DNA of 64,000 bases, from assembly GCF_029051645.1 (NCBI RefSeq), contig NZ_JAACFS010000036.1, positions 1-64,000 on the forward strand. The letters run 5' to 3'. Of this stretch, positions 1-8,174 are shown in pieces. The notes beneath the pieces were generated by a model. That model did not search any database, was not told where the DNA came from, and saw only the letters and a list, made by a program, of their open reading frames with translations. Source of the stretch: Bradyrhizobium sp. CSA112 (GTDB lineage Bacteria > Pseudomonadota > Alphaproteobacteria > Rhizobiales > Xanthobacteraceae). The position numbers and the translations under genes were made by a program. Positions within the stretch are counted from its first letter, which is position 1. Each line of letters begins with the position of its first letter.

Positions 1-38
1 CCGTAACACCATCCATGTGAGGGACGACCGCCCGCCTT

Positions 39-98
39 CCAAGCAAGCCGCGCGAAGCGCGCATTCAACAGCGCCGTAGCAAGCGCGGCTTGCTTGGA
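39..98. repeat. Palindromic repeat with 14-bp arms
   Basis: A 14-base arm, CCAAGCAAGCCGCG at 39-52, is matched by its exact reverse complement at 85-98, with a 32-base interior that is also GC rich. The size and base content resemble the interspersed palindromes found elsewhere in the window. It sits in the 3' direction of the truncated DUF1330-like reading frame and may have replaced that gene's end. Confidence 0.6.
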
Positions 99-131
99 GG
101 GCAGACCGGGCCCGTTACCCCATCTACGGGT

Positions 132-224
132 ACGCGCGACCGCCTTGGCTTCGCCGGTCCACAGCAGCGTGCCGCCCCGGGCCTTGATCATCGGTACCGG
201 ATAATGCGCAGAACATTGTAGCAT
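132..224 (-). pseudogene. Remnant of a DUF1330-like protein gene
   Basis: Reading leftward from an ATG at 222-224 gives about 31 codons, including the stretch HYPVPMIKARGGTLLWTG. This resembles the central strand-turn-strand segment of DUF1330 proteins, which are small ferredoxin-like folds of about 95 aa. The expected N-terminal half is missing. Past about 132 the frame runs into palindromic repeat sequence without a recognisable family C-terminus or a stop before the window edge. I read it as a broken fragment. The family match is from memory of the motif, not from a search, and a chance resemblance is possible. Confidence 0.35.
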
Positions 225-280
225 TGCGCGCACGGGACTTGTCGCGTTGCGGAAAATCCGGCCCTACTCGCCTCGCGACC

Positions 281-1219
281 ATGACCCAGCCCGCACCAGC
301 GCCGCCGTCCTTTCGTCCCGTCCGGTGGCTGAACAACCAGCCTTATCTGCTATTGAGCCTGACCTCGCTGTTCTGGGCCGGCAACATCGTGCTGGCGCGC
401 CATGTCGCCGGCCATGTGCCGCCGTTGACGCTGTCCTGCGTCCGCTGGATCGGCACCTTTCTGATCCTGCTGCCCTTTGCCTGGTCGCATCTGAAGCAGG
501 ACTGGCCGGTGCTGCGCGCACATCTGCCGATGATGCTGTTTCTGTCGCTGGTCGGGTTCGCCTACAACAACGCGATCTCCTATTGGGCTCTGCAATATAC
601 CGAGGCGCTGAACGCGCTTTTGATCCAGTCGGCGGGGCCGCTGTTTGTCGCGCTATGGTCGCTGGCGCTGTTCGGGATTCGCCTGACCGGCGCGCAGCTC
701 GCCGGCATCACCATCTCGCTCGCGGGCGTGCTGACCATCATCCTGCGCGGTGATTTCAGCGCGCTCGCCAGCATCAGCTTCAACCGCGGCGACCTGATGT
801 TTGCAAGCTCGCTGGTGTCGTTCGGATTGTATTCGGCGCTGATCCCGCGCCGGCCGGTGACGCACGCGCTGTCGCTGATTTCATTCACCACCTGCTGCGG
901 CGCGCTGATGCTGCTGCCATTCTCGATCTGGGAGTTTTCGACCGGTGCCACACTGAAGTTCGACATGATCTCGATGGCGACGCTGGGTTATGCGGTGATC
1001 TTTCCCTCGACGCTGGCCTACCTGTTCTTCAACCGCGGGCTGGCGCTGATCGGGCCCAATCGTGCGGCGCCGTTCTTTCATCTGGTGCCGGTGTTCGGCT
1101 CGGCGATGGCGATCCTCCTGCTCGGCGAGCAGTTGCGGTTATTCCATCTGGTGGGCTACGCGCTGGTGCTGGCCGGCGTGGTGATCGCGTCACGGCGGGC
1201 TTCGGCAAGCAAGGTGTGA
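281..1219 (+). CDS. EamA (DMT superfamily) transporter
   Basis: Integral inner-membrane protein of about 312 aa, the usual size for ten-helix EamA drug/metabolite exporters. Two homologous EamA repeats are visible, roughly residues 20-145 and 165-300. The first begins LLLSLTSLFWAGNIVLARHV and the second ends in the typical LLGEQL..HLVGYALVLAGV signature. The ATG at 281 is preferred to a start at 224 because the intervening 19 residues are charged and atypical, although neither start has a strong Shine-Dalgarno sequence. Substrate cannot be inferred. It is a single gene, flanked by the DUF1330-like remnant and a palindromic repeat. Confidence 0.85.
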   Translation: MTQPAPAPPSFRPVRWLNNQPYLLLSLTSLFWAGNIVLARHVAGHVPPLTLSCVRWIGTFLILLPFAWSHLKQDWPVLRAHLPMMLFLSLVGFAYNNAISYWALQYTEALNALLIQSAGPLFVALWSLALFGIRLTGAQLAGITISLAGVLTIILRGDFSALASISFNRGDLMFASSLVSFGLYSALIPRRPVTHALSLISFTTCCGALMLLPFSIWEFSTGATLKFDMISMATLGYAVIFPSTLAYLFFNRGLALIGPNRAAPFFHLVPVFGSAMAILLLGEQLRLFHLVGYALVLAGVVIASRRASASKV

Positions 1220-1226
1220 GGGATTG

Positions 1227-1300
1227 CGTGTCCCGGACGCGGTGCAGCGCTACTTCAGCGCTGCTCCGCAGAGCCGGGACCCAGCGCGATGGGCCCCGGT
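1227..1300. repeat. Interspersed palindromic repeat (GTGTCCCGGAC family)
   Basis: The segment starts GTGTCCCGGACGCGGTGCAG and contains the hairpin CAGCGCTACTTCAGCGCTG, followed by a second CCGGGAC block in reverse sense. A related but longer element lies at 54879-55010. It begins directly after the EamA stop codon, so it could also act as a transcript-end hairpin. Confidence 0.55.
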
Positions 1301-1442
1301 TCAACGTCGCATCATTTTATGATGCGACGCGCCCGGGGCACCATTCGATACGTAGTGAGCCGTCTTACCGGCTTCCACTTTCGATCTCGGCAGGCTAGCT
1401 TGCCCGCCAATCCAACACAAAAAGAGCTGAGGAAACGACTAA

Positions 1443-2420
1443 ATGTTCGCAACTTTGAAGTGGTACCGGCACGTTGCCGTGGCGGCCCCCCTGATGTTGG
1501 CGCTCATCGCCACGGCTTCCGCGCAGGCGCCCTACCCGAACCGCAACATCACGCTGGTGCTGCCGTTCGCTGCCGGCAGCGGCACCGACACCACGACGCG
1601 CATTATCTCGAAGGAGCTCGGCACCGCGCTCGGCGCTGGCATCGTGATCGAAAACAAGCCGGGCGCCAACGGCTCGCTCGCGGCAAGCCAGGTGGCCCGC
1701 TCCGCGCCGGACGGCTACACGCTGATGGTGTCAACCAACACACCGCATTCGGCCAATCCTTATTTGATGAAGAACATGACCTACGACCCGGTCAAGGACT
1801 TCACGCCGATCGCGCGCAGCGGCGACCTGCCCTTCATGCTGGTGATTCACCCGGATATCCCGGCGAACTCGGTGGCAGAACTGATTGCGCTGGCGAAGAA
1901 GGAGCCGGGCAAATACTCCTATGCCAGCGGCAGCTCGGCTGCGATCGTCTCCGGCGCAACGTTTGCCCGCCTCGCCGGCATCGATCTGCTTCACGTCCCC
2001 TACAAGAGCTCGCCGCCCGCCTTGACCGACCTGATCGCCGGCCGCGTCTCCATGATGTTCATCGACGTCCCGACCGGCCTGCCCCACGTCAACGCCAAGG
2101 CGCTGAAGGCGCTCGCGGTCACCACCAAGCAGCGCTCGGCATTGTTGCCCGATCTCCCGACCATGAACGACACGGTGAAGGGTTTCGACATCACCTCGTG
2201 GCAAGGCTATTTCGGCCCCGCTGGCATGCCGAAGGATGTCGTCGCCAGGCTGAACGCGGAAATCCGCAAGGTCGTCGAGCGCCCCGACATCAAGAGCCAA
2301 CTCGCCGAGCGCGGCATGGAAGCATTCTCCGGCACGCCGGAAGAGTTCGACGCCTTCGTGAAGGAGCAGCTCAAGGTGTGGGAGAAGCTGATTGAAGGCG
2401 CGGGAATCGAGAAGCAGTAG
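1443..2420 (+). CDS. Tripartite tricarboxylate transporter substrate-binding protein (TctC/Bug family)
   Basis: A 325-aa periplasmic binding protein, the normal family length. Residues 1-28 form a Sec signal peptide ending in ASAQA. The mature protein shows Bug-family landmarks: YPNRNITLVLPFAAGSGTD near the start (ligand loop), VIENKPGANGS at about residue 65, and a late GYFGPAGMP. GAGG lies 9 bases before the ATG. Family members bind carboxylates or similar small ligands in a Venus-flytrap fold and deliver them to TctA/TctB permeases. No such permease is adjacent, so this is an orphan binding protein of unknown ligand. Confidence 0.9.
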   Translation: MFATLKWYRHVAVAAPLMLALIATASAQAPYPNRNITLVLPFAAGSGTDTTTRIISKELGTALGAGIVIENKPGANGSLAASQVARSAPDGYTLMVSTNTPHSANPYLMKNMTYDPVKDFTPIARSGDLPFMLVIHPDIPANSVAELIALAKKEPGKYSYASGSSAAIVSGATFARLAGIDLLHVPYKSSPPALTDLIAGRVSMMFIDVPTGLPHVNAKALKALAVTTKQRSALLPDLPTMNDTVKGFDITSWQGYFGPAGMPKDVVARLNAEIRKVVERPDIKSQLAERGMEAFSGTPEEFDAFVKEQLKVWEKLIEGAGIEKQ

Positions 2421-2440
2421 ATGCCGCGCCGCGTAGGTGC

Positions 2441-2533
2441 GTAGGGTGGGCAAAGGCGCACTTGCCTGTGCCCACCATCTATGCGTTGGACCGTCTTTGT
2501 GAATGGGGGCACGCTTCGCTTTGCCCACCCTAC
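2441..2533. repeat. Palindromic repeat with GTAGGGTGGGCAAAG arms
   Basis: The 15-base arm at 2441-2455 has an exact inverted copy at 2519-2533, enclosing about 63 bases that contain another GTGCCCACC. This is a typical intergenic Bradyrhizobium-type palindrome. It lies between the stop of the TctC gene and the 3' end of the convergent chemoreceptor gene. Confidence 0.7.
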
Positions 2534-2554
2534 GGCCCTTCTGGCCATAAGGTC

Positions 2555-2653
2555 GTCATCGTCCGCGAAGGCGGACGATCCAGTACGCCGTGCCGTCCGC
2601 AATTCATCATTGACGCTGCGGCGTACTGGATGCGCGCCTGCGCGGGGCATGAC
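2555..2653. repeat. Second palindromic repeat (TCCAGTACGCCG arms)
   Basis: TCCAGTACGCCG at 2579-2590 is inverted at 2619-2630. The outer flanks (GTCATCGTCCGCGAAGGCGGAC on the left, GGCATGAC on the right) extend the element. It is placed head to tail with the preceding palindrome, so the 240-bp gap between the two convergent genes is almost entirely repeat. Confidence 0.65.
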
Positions 2654-2661
2654 AACTCTGA

Positions 2662-4347
2662 CTACGCCGCCCTTACCTTGCCGAGGAATTCGTCGACCGC
2701 GTTGCGCAGCATGCCGGACTGGGTGTCGAGCTCGCGGGCGTTCGCCAGCACCTCGGACGCCGCCTTGCCGGTCGCGGCCGCCGCCGTGGTGACGCCGCCG
2801 ATATGGGCGGAGATCTCGTTCGATCCGGCCGCCACCGACTGAATGTTGCGGGCGATCTCGCGGGTGGCGCCGCCCTGCTGCTCGACGGCGGTCGAGATCG
2901 AGACCGTGATCTCGCTCATCTGGGCGATGGTTTCGGTGATACCGCCGATCGACGCCACCGCCTCGCTGGTCGAGGACTGCATGGCGGCGACCTGGGAGGA
3001 GATCTCCTCGGTCGCCTTCGCGGTCTGGTTGGCGAGCGCCTTCACTTCCGACGCCACGACCGCGAAGCCGCGGCCGGAATCGCCGGCGCGCGCCGCCTCG
3101 ATAGTGGCGTTGAGCGCGAGCAGATTGGTCTGCGCCGCGATCGAGTGGATCAGCTTGACCACTTCGCCGATCTTCTCGGCGCCGGTCGAGAGCGCGCTGA
3201 CGGTGGCGTTGGTACGCTCGGCGTCGCTGACCGCCTTGGTGGCGATCTCGCTGGAGCGCGCCACCTGGCGGGAAATCTCGGTCACCGAGCTGGAGAGCTC
3301 TTCCGCAGCCGACGCCACCGTGCCGACATTGTCGGACGAGCGCTGCGACGCCGCGCCGACGGTCGCCGCGCGCGCGCTGGCATCGCTGGCGGTCGTGGTC
3401 ATGGATTGCGCGGTGGTCTGCATGCCGGCGGCCGCCGTCGATACCGAGCGCACAATGCCGGTCACGCTGCGCTCGAAGTCGCTGGCGATGCTGTCCATCG
3501 CCGCCCGCCGTTCGGCCTCGGCGCGCGCCTGCACCTCGGCTTCCTTCTGTTCAAGCCCGCGGATGCGCAGCGCGTTGTCCTTGAAAATCTGAACGGTCGC
3601 GGCCATTGCGCCGATCTCGTCGCCGCGGCCGATGCCGGGAATTTCGCCGTCCAGCCGGCCCTCGGCGAGGTCCTGCATGCGAGTTCCGAGCTGGCCGAGC
3701 GGCTTCGCTATGCTGCGTCCGATCATCCAGGCGATGCCGCCTGCGATCACGGCGATGCCGAGAACGGCAATTCCGAGCACTGCGGCGATCGGCTTCATCT
3801 TGGTGTCGAGATCGTCGAGATAGGCGCCGGTGCCGACGAACATGTTCCAGCCAGGGATCGGAACCGCATAGGAGAATTTGCGGATCAGCTCTTCTTGTCC
3901 CGGCTTGCGGAATTCATAGCGCAGCATGATTTCGCCGTTCGCCGCGACGCCGTCGCGCAGTTCGCGCACGAGTTTTCTGCCACCCGTGTCGATGTCCATG
4001 CGGTTCTGGCCGATCTGGCTGGGAACCGGCGCCAGCACGGCGACGCCATCCATCGTGTAGGCGAACACGTAGCCGTTGCCGTTGTCGAAGGTCAGCGTAT
4101 TGCCGCGCTTGCTGAACTCGGCAATCGCCGCTTCCTTGGTCATCTGACCCGCGGCGACCTGCTTCTGCAGGCCGAGCGCCATGTTGCGCGCCATGTCGAC
4201 GATCGCCTTGGTCTGCTCGATCCGCGCATTCAGCATCTCACGCTGCATCAAATAGCCCGCCAGCACGCCGGCCACGCAGAGGCCGAGCAGGGTCACTCCC
4301 ACCAGAATGCCGAGCTTGGGGGTGATCTTCAGATTTGTCAGCTTCAC
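2662..4347 (-). CDS. Methyl-accepting chemotaxis protein with Cache sensor
   Basis: Inner-membrane chemoreceptor of about 561 aa. In order it has TM1 (about 12-34), a periplasmic single-Cache domain (about 35-185, with FDNGNGYVFAYTMDG and a late VPIPGWNMFVGTGAYLDD), TM2 (about 190-212), HAMP (IGRSIAKPLGQLGTRMQ) and a long cytoplasmic coiled coil. The coiled coil carries the conserved kinase-contact tip around VASEVKALANQTAKATEEIS. The GTG at 4347 is chosen because GGAG lies six bases upstream; an ATG at 4404 would add 19 atypical residues. There is no obvious C-terminal CheR-tether pentapeptide. No che genes are nearby, so it is an isolated receptor. Ligand unknown; Cache domains of this type often bind small organic acids. 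Confidence 0.92.
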   Translation of the reverse strand: MKLTNLKITPKLGILVGVTLLGLCVAGVLAGYLMQREMLNARIEQTKAIVDMARNMALGLQKQVAAGQMTKEAAIAEFSKRGNTLTFDNGNGYVFAYTMDGVAVLAPVPSQIGQNRMDIDTGGRKLVRELRDGVAANGEIMLRYEFRKPGQEELIRKFSYAVPIPGWNMFVGTGAYLDDLDTKMKPIAAVLGIAVLGIAVIAGGIAWMIGRSIAKPLGQLGTRMQDLAEGRLDGEIPGIGRGDEIGAMAATVQIFKDNALRIRGLEQKEAEVQARAEAERRAAMDSIASDFERSVTGIVRSVSTAAAGMQTTAQSMTTTASDASARAATVGAASQRSSDNVGTVASAAEELSSSVTEISRQVARSSEIATKAVSDAERTNATVSALSTGAEKIGEVVKLIHSIAAQTNLLALNATIEAARAGDSGRGFAVVASEVKALANQTAKATEEISSQVAAMQSSTSEAVASIGGITETIAQMSEITVSISTAVEQQGGATREIARNIQSVAAGSNEISAHIGGVTTAAAATGKAASEVLANARELDTQSGMLRNAVDEFLGKVRAA

Positions 4348-4510
4348 GGGGGTCTCCGGAAATTGGCGCGTGGCACGCGATTGGCCGATTGATTCGGCGC
4401 ACAATATCGTGAGACCCTTTAGCGCTTTGTTACGAAGACCAGCGGAAGTGCGGCCGAAACGCCGCTTCCGCTTGAGGCGGCAACCCGCGATTGTAGCGGG
4501 CAGCGGTCAG

Positions 4511-4560
4511 GTCGCGTAAAAGATGAAGTCGCGTAAAGAAAAGGGGCGGCGCCCGCCGCC
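4511..4560 (+). promoter_or_regulatory. Direct repeat plus hairpin in leader of the dehydrogenase gene
   Basis: The 250-bp gap between the divergent chemoreceptor and dehydrogenase genes holds GTCGCGTAAA twice (4511-4520 and 4528-4537), 17 bases apart, followed by the hairpin GGCGGC-GCCC-GCCGCC at 4545-4560 and an A/T-rich stretch. The direct repeat could be a regulator site and the hairpin a leader structure. Both roles are inference. Confidence 0.3.
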
Positions 4561-4597
4561 TTAAATTAACACCGAAGAATGAAATCGGGAGCAGGAA

Positions 4598-5641
4598 ATG
4601 CCGAAATTCAGGGTAGTGACGCCGAAGGGCGCAAGCTTCACGGTCGCCGGCGGCGGCTACGATTATGAGAACGAAGCGCTCGATCCGATCGGGGCCGAAA
4701 TCATCGAGGCGCCGGCCAACGAGGCGGAATTCATCGCCTCAGCCAAGACTGCGGACGCGATCTACGCCAAGGGCATGCCGATCACCAAAGCGATTATCGA
4801 CGCCCTCGAAAACTGCAAGGTGATCACGCTCGGCAGCGTCGGGGTCGACTCAGTCGACGTCAAGGCCGCCACGGCCCGCGGCATTCCCGTCACCAACATC
4901 CCCGACACCTTCATCGAGGAGGTCGCCGACCACGCCATGATGCTTTTGCTGGCGGGTTTTCGGCGGCTGGTCGAGCAGGACAAGATGGTGCGCACCGGCC
5001 GCTGGTCTGAAGGCCGGCCTGCGCTTTTGAAGATCCCGCGGCTGATGGGCCAGACGCTTGGCTTCATCTCCTTCGGCCGGGTGGCCCGCGCAGTCGCCAA
5101 GCGCGCCGCCCCGTTCGGGTTGCGCATGATGGCCTACGACCCCTTCATCCAGGAAACGCTGATGTACGATCACGGCGTGATGCCGGCGACGCTGTCGGAG
5201 GTGCTGTCGCAGTCGGACTTCGTCTCGATGCATGCGCCGGCGCGCCCCGAAGTGCATCACATGCTCACCGAGAAGCATTTCCGCCAGATGAAAAAATCCG
5301 CCGTCTTCATCAATACCGGCCGTGGCGCCACGGTGGACGAGGAATCGCTGATCAAGGCGCTGCAGGAAGGCTGGATTGCCCATGCCGCCCTCGACGTGCT
5401 GGAAAAGGAGCCGCCGTCCCACAACAACCCGATGCTTTCGATGGAAAACGTCACCCTGACCGCCCATGTGGCCTCGGCCTCGGCACGTTTCGACGAGGCG
5501 CGCAAGCGCCGCGTGGGCTACGAATTGTCACTGGTCCTGCAGGGGATGTGGCCGGTAAGCTGCGTCAATCCGTCGGTGCTGCAAAACACCTCGCTCCGCC
5601 GCTGGCAGCCTGTCAGCATGGATCGCGGCCCGAACAGCTAG
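4598..5641 (+). CDS. D-2-hydroxyacid dehydrogenase family protein
   Basis: A 347-aa NAD(P)-dependent oxidoreductase of the D-isomer-specific 2-hydroxyacid dehydrogenase family (phosphoglycerate dehydrogenase / CtBP relatives). The catalytic Arg (INTGRGATVDE), Glu (DVLEKEPP) and His (LTAHVASAS) are present. The Rossmann glycine loop is unusual: GFISFGRVARA has Ser and Ala where GxGxxG would have the first and third Gly. GGGAGCAGGAA precedes the ATG. It lies 71 bp upstream of an ABC-importer binding protein in the same direction, so it may process the imported compound. Substrate unknown. Confidence 0.85.
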   Translation: MPKFRVVTPKGASFTVAGGGYDYENEALDPIGAEIIEAPANEAEFIASAKTADAIYAKGMPITKAIIDALENCKVITLGSVGVDSVDVKAATARGIPVTNIPDTFIEEVADHAMMLLLAGFRRLVEQDKMVRTGRWSEGRPALLKIPRLMGQTLGFISFGRVARAVAKRAAPFGLRMMAYDPFIQETLMYDHGVMPATLSEVLSQSDFVSMHAPARPEVHHMLTEKHFRQMKKSAVFINTGRGATVDEESLIKALQEGWIAHAALDVLEKEPPSHNNPMLSMENVTLTAHVASASARFDEARKRRVGYELSLVLQGMWPVSCVNPSVLQNTSLRRWQPVSMDRGPNS

Positions 5642-5712
5642 AGGCGCCGGAAAAGTATTGCGAACGACGTTCACTGGCGATCAACGCCGGGAACCAGAAC
5701 AGGGAGAGAAGC

Positions 5713-7062
5713 ATGAAGAACGACATCACCCGTCGTGAAGCGTTGGCTTTGGGCGTTTCCGCCGCTGCGCTGGCCGCGACCGGCGCATCGGCGCAAACCG
5801 CATCCGCCATCAAGGCCGCCGACGTTCCCGCCCCCAAGCTTGCGATCGAAAAAGGCGCGAGCCTGCGCATGCTGCGCCCGGTGCGCTTCGTGCAGGCCGA
5901 CGAGGACGTGTTCCGCGCCAATGCCGCCAAATTCTCCAAGGAGACCGGCGTCGAGGTCAAGGTCGACTTCGTCGGATGGGAGGACATCAGCCAGCAGACC
6001 GCGGTGACCTCGAACTCCGGCGCCGGCCCCGACATCATCATCGGCTTCTCCGATGCGCCGCACATCTACATCGACAAGCTGGTCGAGATGACCGACGTGG
6101 CCGACTATCTCGGCAAACGCTATGGCGGCTGGCAGGCGCTGGCGCAGAAATACGGCAAGCGCAACAAGAGCGACGCCTGGATCGGATTGCCGTTCGGCGC
6201 CACCGCCGGCCCCCTGATCTACCGCAAATCGGTGCTGCAATCGGTCGGCTTCGACAAGGTTCCGGAGGATCATGCCGGAATTCTGGACCTGTGCCGCAAG
6301 CTGCAAAAGGCCGGCAAGCCGGCCGGCTTCGCGCTCGGCAATGCCAAGGGCGACGGAAACGGTTTTGCCAACTGGGCGCTGTGGTCGCACAACGCTTCCC
6401 TGCTCGATGAAGAGGGTAACATCGTCATCAACAGCAAGGAGACCATCGCCGCGCTGAACTGGGTCAAGGAGCTGTACCCGACCTTCATCGCCGGCACGCC
6501 GTCGTGGAACGACGTCAGCAACAACCGCGCCTACTCCTCGCAGGAAATCTCGCTGACCGCCAACGGCGTATCGCTGTACTTCTCGCTGAAAAACGATCCG
6601 GCGACCCGCGCAATCGCCGAGGACAGCGAACACCAGCTTCTTCCGAAGGGCCTCGCCAAGATTTCACCGATGGCGGGGCTGACGCTGAACGCGATGCTGT
6701 TCAAGCACAGCCCGTATCCCAACGCCGCAAAGGCGTTCCTGCAATTCATGCTGGAAAAGGACCAGTACGAGCCGTGGCTCAACGCCAACTCAGGCTACTG
6801 GTCGCAGCCGCTTGCGGCCTATGCCGACGCCGCTGTTTGGTCCAGCGATCCCAAGGTCAAGATCTTCAAGAACACCATGAACAGCACCTATTACGACGGC
6901 TACAAGGGCCCGATCTCGACGGCAACCGGTGCCGTCAGCGCCGATTACGTGTTGATCCAGATGTGCGCAGCGGTTGCCACCGGCGCCTCGACCCCGGAGG
7001 CCGCAGCCGCGGAAGCGGAGCAGCGCGCGAAGCGGTACTTCCGGCGACAGGGCCGCGGCTGA
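5713..7062 (+). CDS. ABC transporter extracellular solute-binding protein (family 1, Tat-exported)
   Basis: A 449-aa periplasmic binding protein of the carbohydrate (MalE/UgpB-like) class. The N-terminus ITRREALALGVSAAALAATGA is a twin-arginine signal ending at ASAQ. The mature part has the expected features: SNSGAGPDIIIGF, a central GNGFANWALW, and a C-terminal helical region (NAAKAFLQFMLEKDQYEPWL). The ATG at 5713 follows AGGGAGAGAAGC, a strong ribosome site; the longer frame from 5548 overlaps the preceding gene and is rejected. The two permeases that follow form the membrane channel. Ligand unknown; sugar, polyol or sugar acid are plausible. Confidence 0.9.
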   Translation: MKNDITRREALALGVSAAALAATGASAQTASAIKAADVPAPKLAIEKGASLRMLRPVRFVQADEDVFRANAAKFSKETGVEVKVDFVGWEDISQQTAVTSNSGAGPDIIIGFSDAPHIYIDKLVEMTDVADYLGKRYGGWQALAQKYGKRNKSDAWIGLPFGATAGPLIYRKSVLQSVGFDKVPEDHAGILDLCRKLQKAGKPAGFALGNAKGDGNGFANWALWSHNASLLDEEGNIVINSKETIAALNWVKELYPTFIAGTPSWNDVSNNRAYSSQEISLTANGVSLYFSLKNDPATRAIAEDSEHQLLPKGLAKISPMAGLTLNAMLFKHSPYPNAAKAFLQFMLEKDQYEPWLNANSGYWSQPLAAYADAAVWSSDPKVKIFKNTMNSTYYDGYKGPISTATGAVSADYVLIQMCAAVATGASTPEAAAAEAEQRAKRYFRRQGRG

Positions 7063-7108
7063 ACCGCAAATCTGGTCAACCGTCATTGCTTAGGAGCGAT
7101 TGACACGC

Positions 7109-7189
7109 CGTCATTCCGGGATGGTGCGAAGCACCAGACCCGGAATCTCGAGATTCCGGGTTCGATGCTTTGCATCGCCCCGGAATGAC
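7109..7189. repeat. Interspersed palindrome, CGTCATTCCGGG family, copy 1
   Basis: The outer arms CGTCATTCCGGG and CCCCGGAATGAC enclose an inner perfect palindrome CCCGGAATCTCGAGATTCCGGG-like core centred on CTCGAG. The same layout recurs at 33489-33568, 39367-39461 and 50201-50279. This copy lies between the binding-protein gene and the first permease gene of one transport operon, so it is probably transcribed and may form an mRNA-stabilising hairpin, as REP elements do. Confidence 0.8.
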
Positions 7190-7217
7190 CTTGAAAGTCT
7201 GACAGGTCAGGAATCCG

Positions 7218-8174
7218 ATGTCTGTAACAACCCTCCCATCGCGCGGCATCGCGCTCCGGCAACCGGGCTGGGTCGCGCGCTTGTTCGACTACAAGCCGTT
7301 CCTGATCGTGATGTGCCTCACGCCGGCGATCGGGCTATTGACGGTGTTCCTCACCTACCCGCTGGGCCTCGGCGTCTGGCTCGCCTTCACCGACACCACG
7401 ATCGGCCAGCGCGGCATCTATATCGGCCTGGAGAATTTCCAGTATCTATGGACCGATCCCTTGTGGTGGGGCGCGGTGTTCTACAGCATCTTCTACACAG
7501 GGATCGCGACCTTCGGGAAATTCGCGCTCGGCTTCTGGCTGGCGCTGCTGCTCAACAACCACTTCCCGCTCAAGAGTCTGCTCCGCGCCATCGTGCTGTT
7601 GCCATGGATCGTGCCGACGGTGCTGTCCGCGCTGGCGTTCTGGTGGATCTACGATCCGCAGTTCTCCATCATTTCCTATCTTTTGGTCGACGTGCTGCAT
7701 ATCCGCACCACCTATATCGACTTCCTCGGCACGCCCTGGCCGGCGCGCTTCTCGCTGATCGTAGCCAACATCTGGCGCGGCATTCCTTTCGTGGCGATCT
7801 CGCTCCTGGCGGGGCTGCAGACCATCTCGCCGTCGCTCTATGAGGCGGCGATGCTCGACGGCGCCAGCGCCTGGCAGCGCTTCCGCTACATCACCTTCCC
7901 GATGATGCTGCCTATCCTGGCGATCGTGATGACGTTCTCGATCATCTTCACCTTCACCGACTTCCAGCTCGTCTACGCCATCACCCGCGGCGGGCCGGTC
8001 AACTCCACGCATCTCCTTGCGACACTTGCCTTCCAGCGCGGCATCGCCGGCGGCGAGCTCGGCGAGGGCGCCGCGATCGCGGTGTCGATGGTCCCGTTCC
8101 TCGTGTTCGCGACGTTGTTCAGCTACTTCGGCCTCGCGCGCCGCAAATGGCAGCAGGGAGAAGCCAATGACTGA
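7218..8174 (+). CDS. Sugar-type ABC transporter permease (MalF-like)
   Basis: A 318-aa inner-membrane permease with six predicted helices. The cytoplasmic coupling loop carries the EAA motif in YEAAMLDGASAWQRFRYITFPMM, the site that contacts the ATPase. It has the MalF/UgpA order (N-terminal helix, LTYPLGLGVWLAF, then a transmembrane block from about residue 90). Its stop overlaps the start of the next permease gene by 8 bases, so translation is probably coupled. It would pair with the second permease and the Tat-exported binding protein. No ATPase gene follows. Confidence 0.92.
   Translation: MSVTTLPSRGIALRQPGWVARLFDYKPFLIVMCLTPAIGLLTVFLTYPLGLGVWLAFTDTTIGQRGIYIGLENFQYLWTDPLWWGAVFYSIFYTGIATFGKFALGFWLALLLNNHFPLKSLLRAIVLLPWIVPTVLSALAFWWIYDPQFSIISYLLVDVLHIRTTYIDFLGTPWPARFSLIVANIWRGIPFVAISLLAGLQTISPSLYEAAMLDGASAWQRFRYITFPMMLPILAIVMTFSIIFTFTDFQLVYAITRGGPVNSTHLLATLAFQRGIAGGELGEGAAIAVSMVPFLVFATLFSYFGLARRKWQQGEAND

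Noticed and set aside
2803..4392. Plus-strand 529-aa frame opposite the chemoreceptor gene
   Set aside because: Arg/His/Asp-rich translation typical of the antisense of a GC-rich gene; the minus strand has a complete MCP.
5671..6633. Minus-strand 320-aa frame opposite the binding-protein gene
   Set aside because: Antisense shadow of a Tat-exported binding protein.
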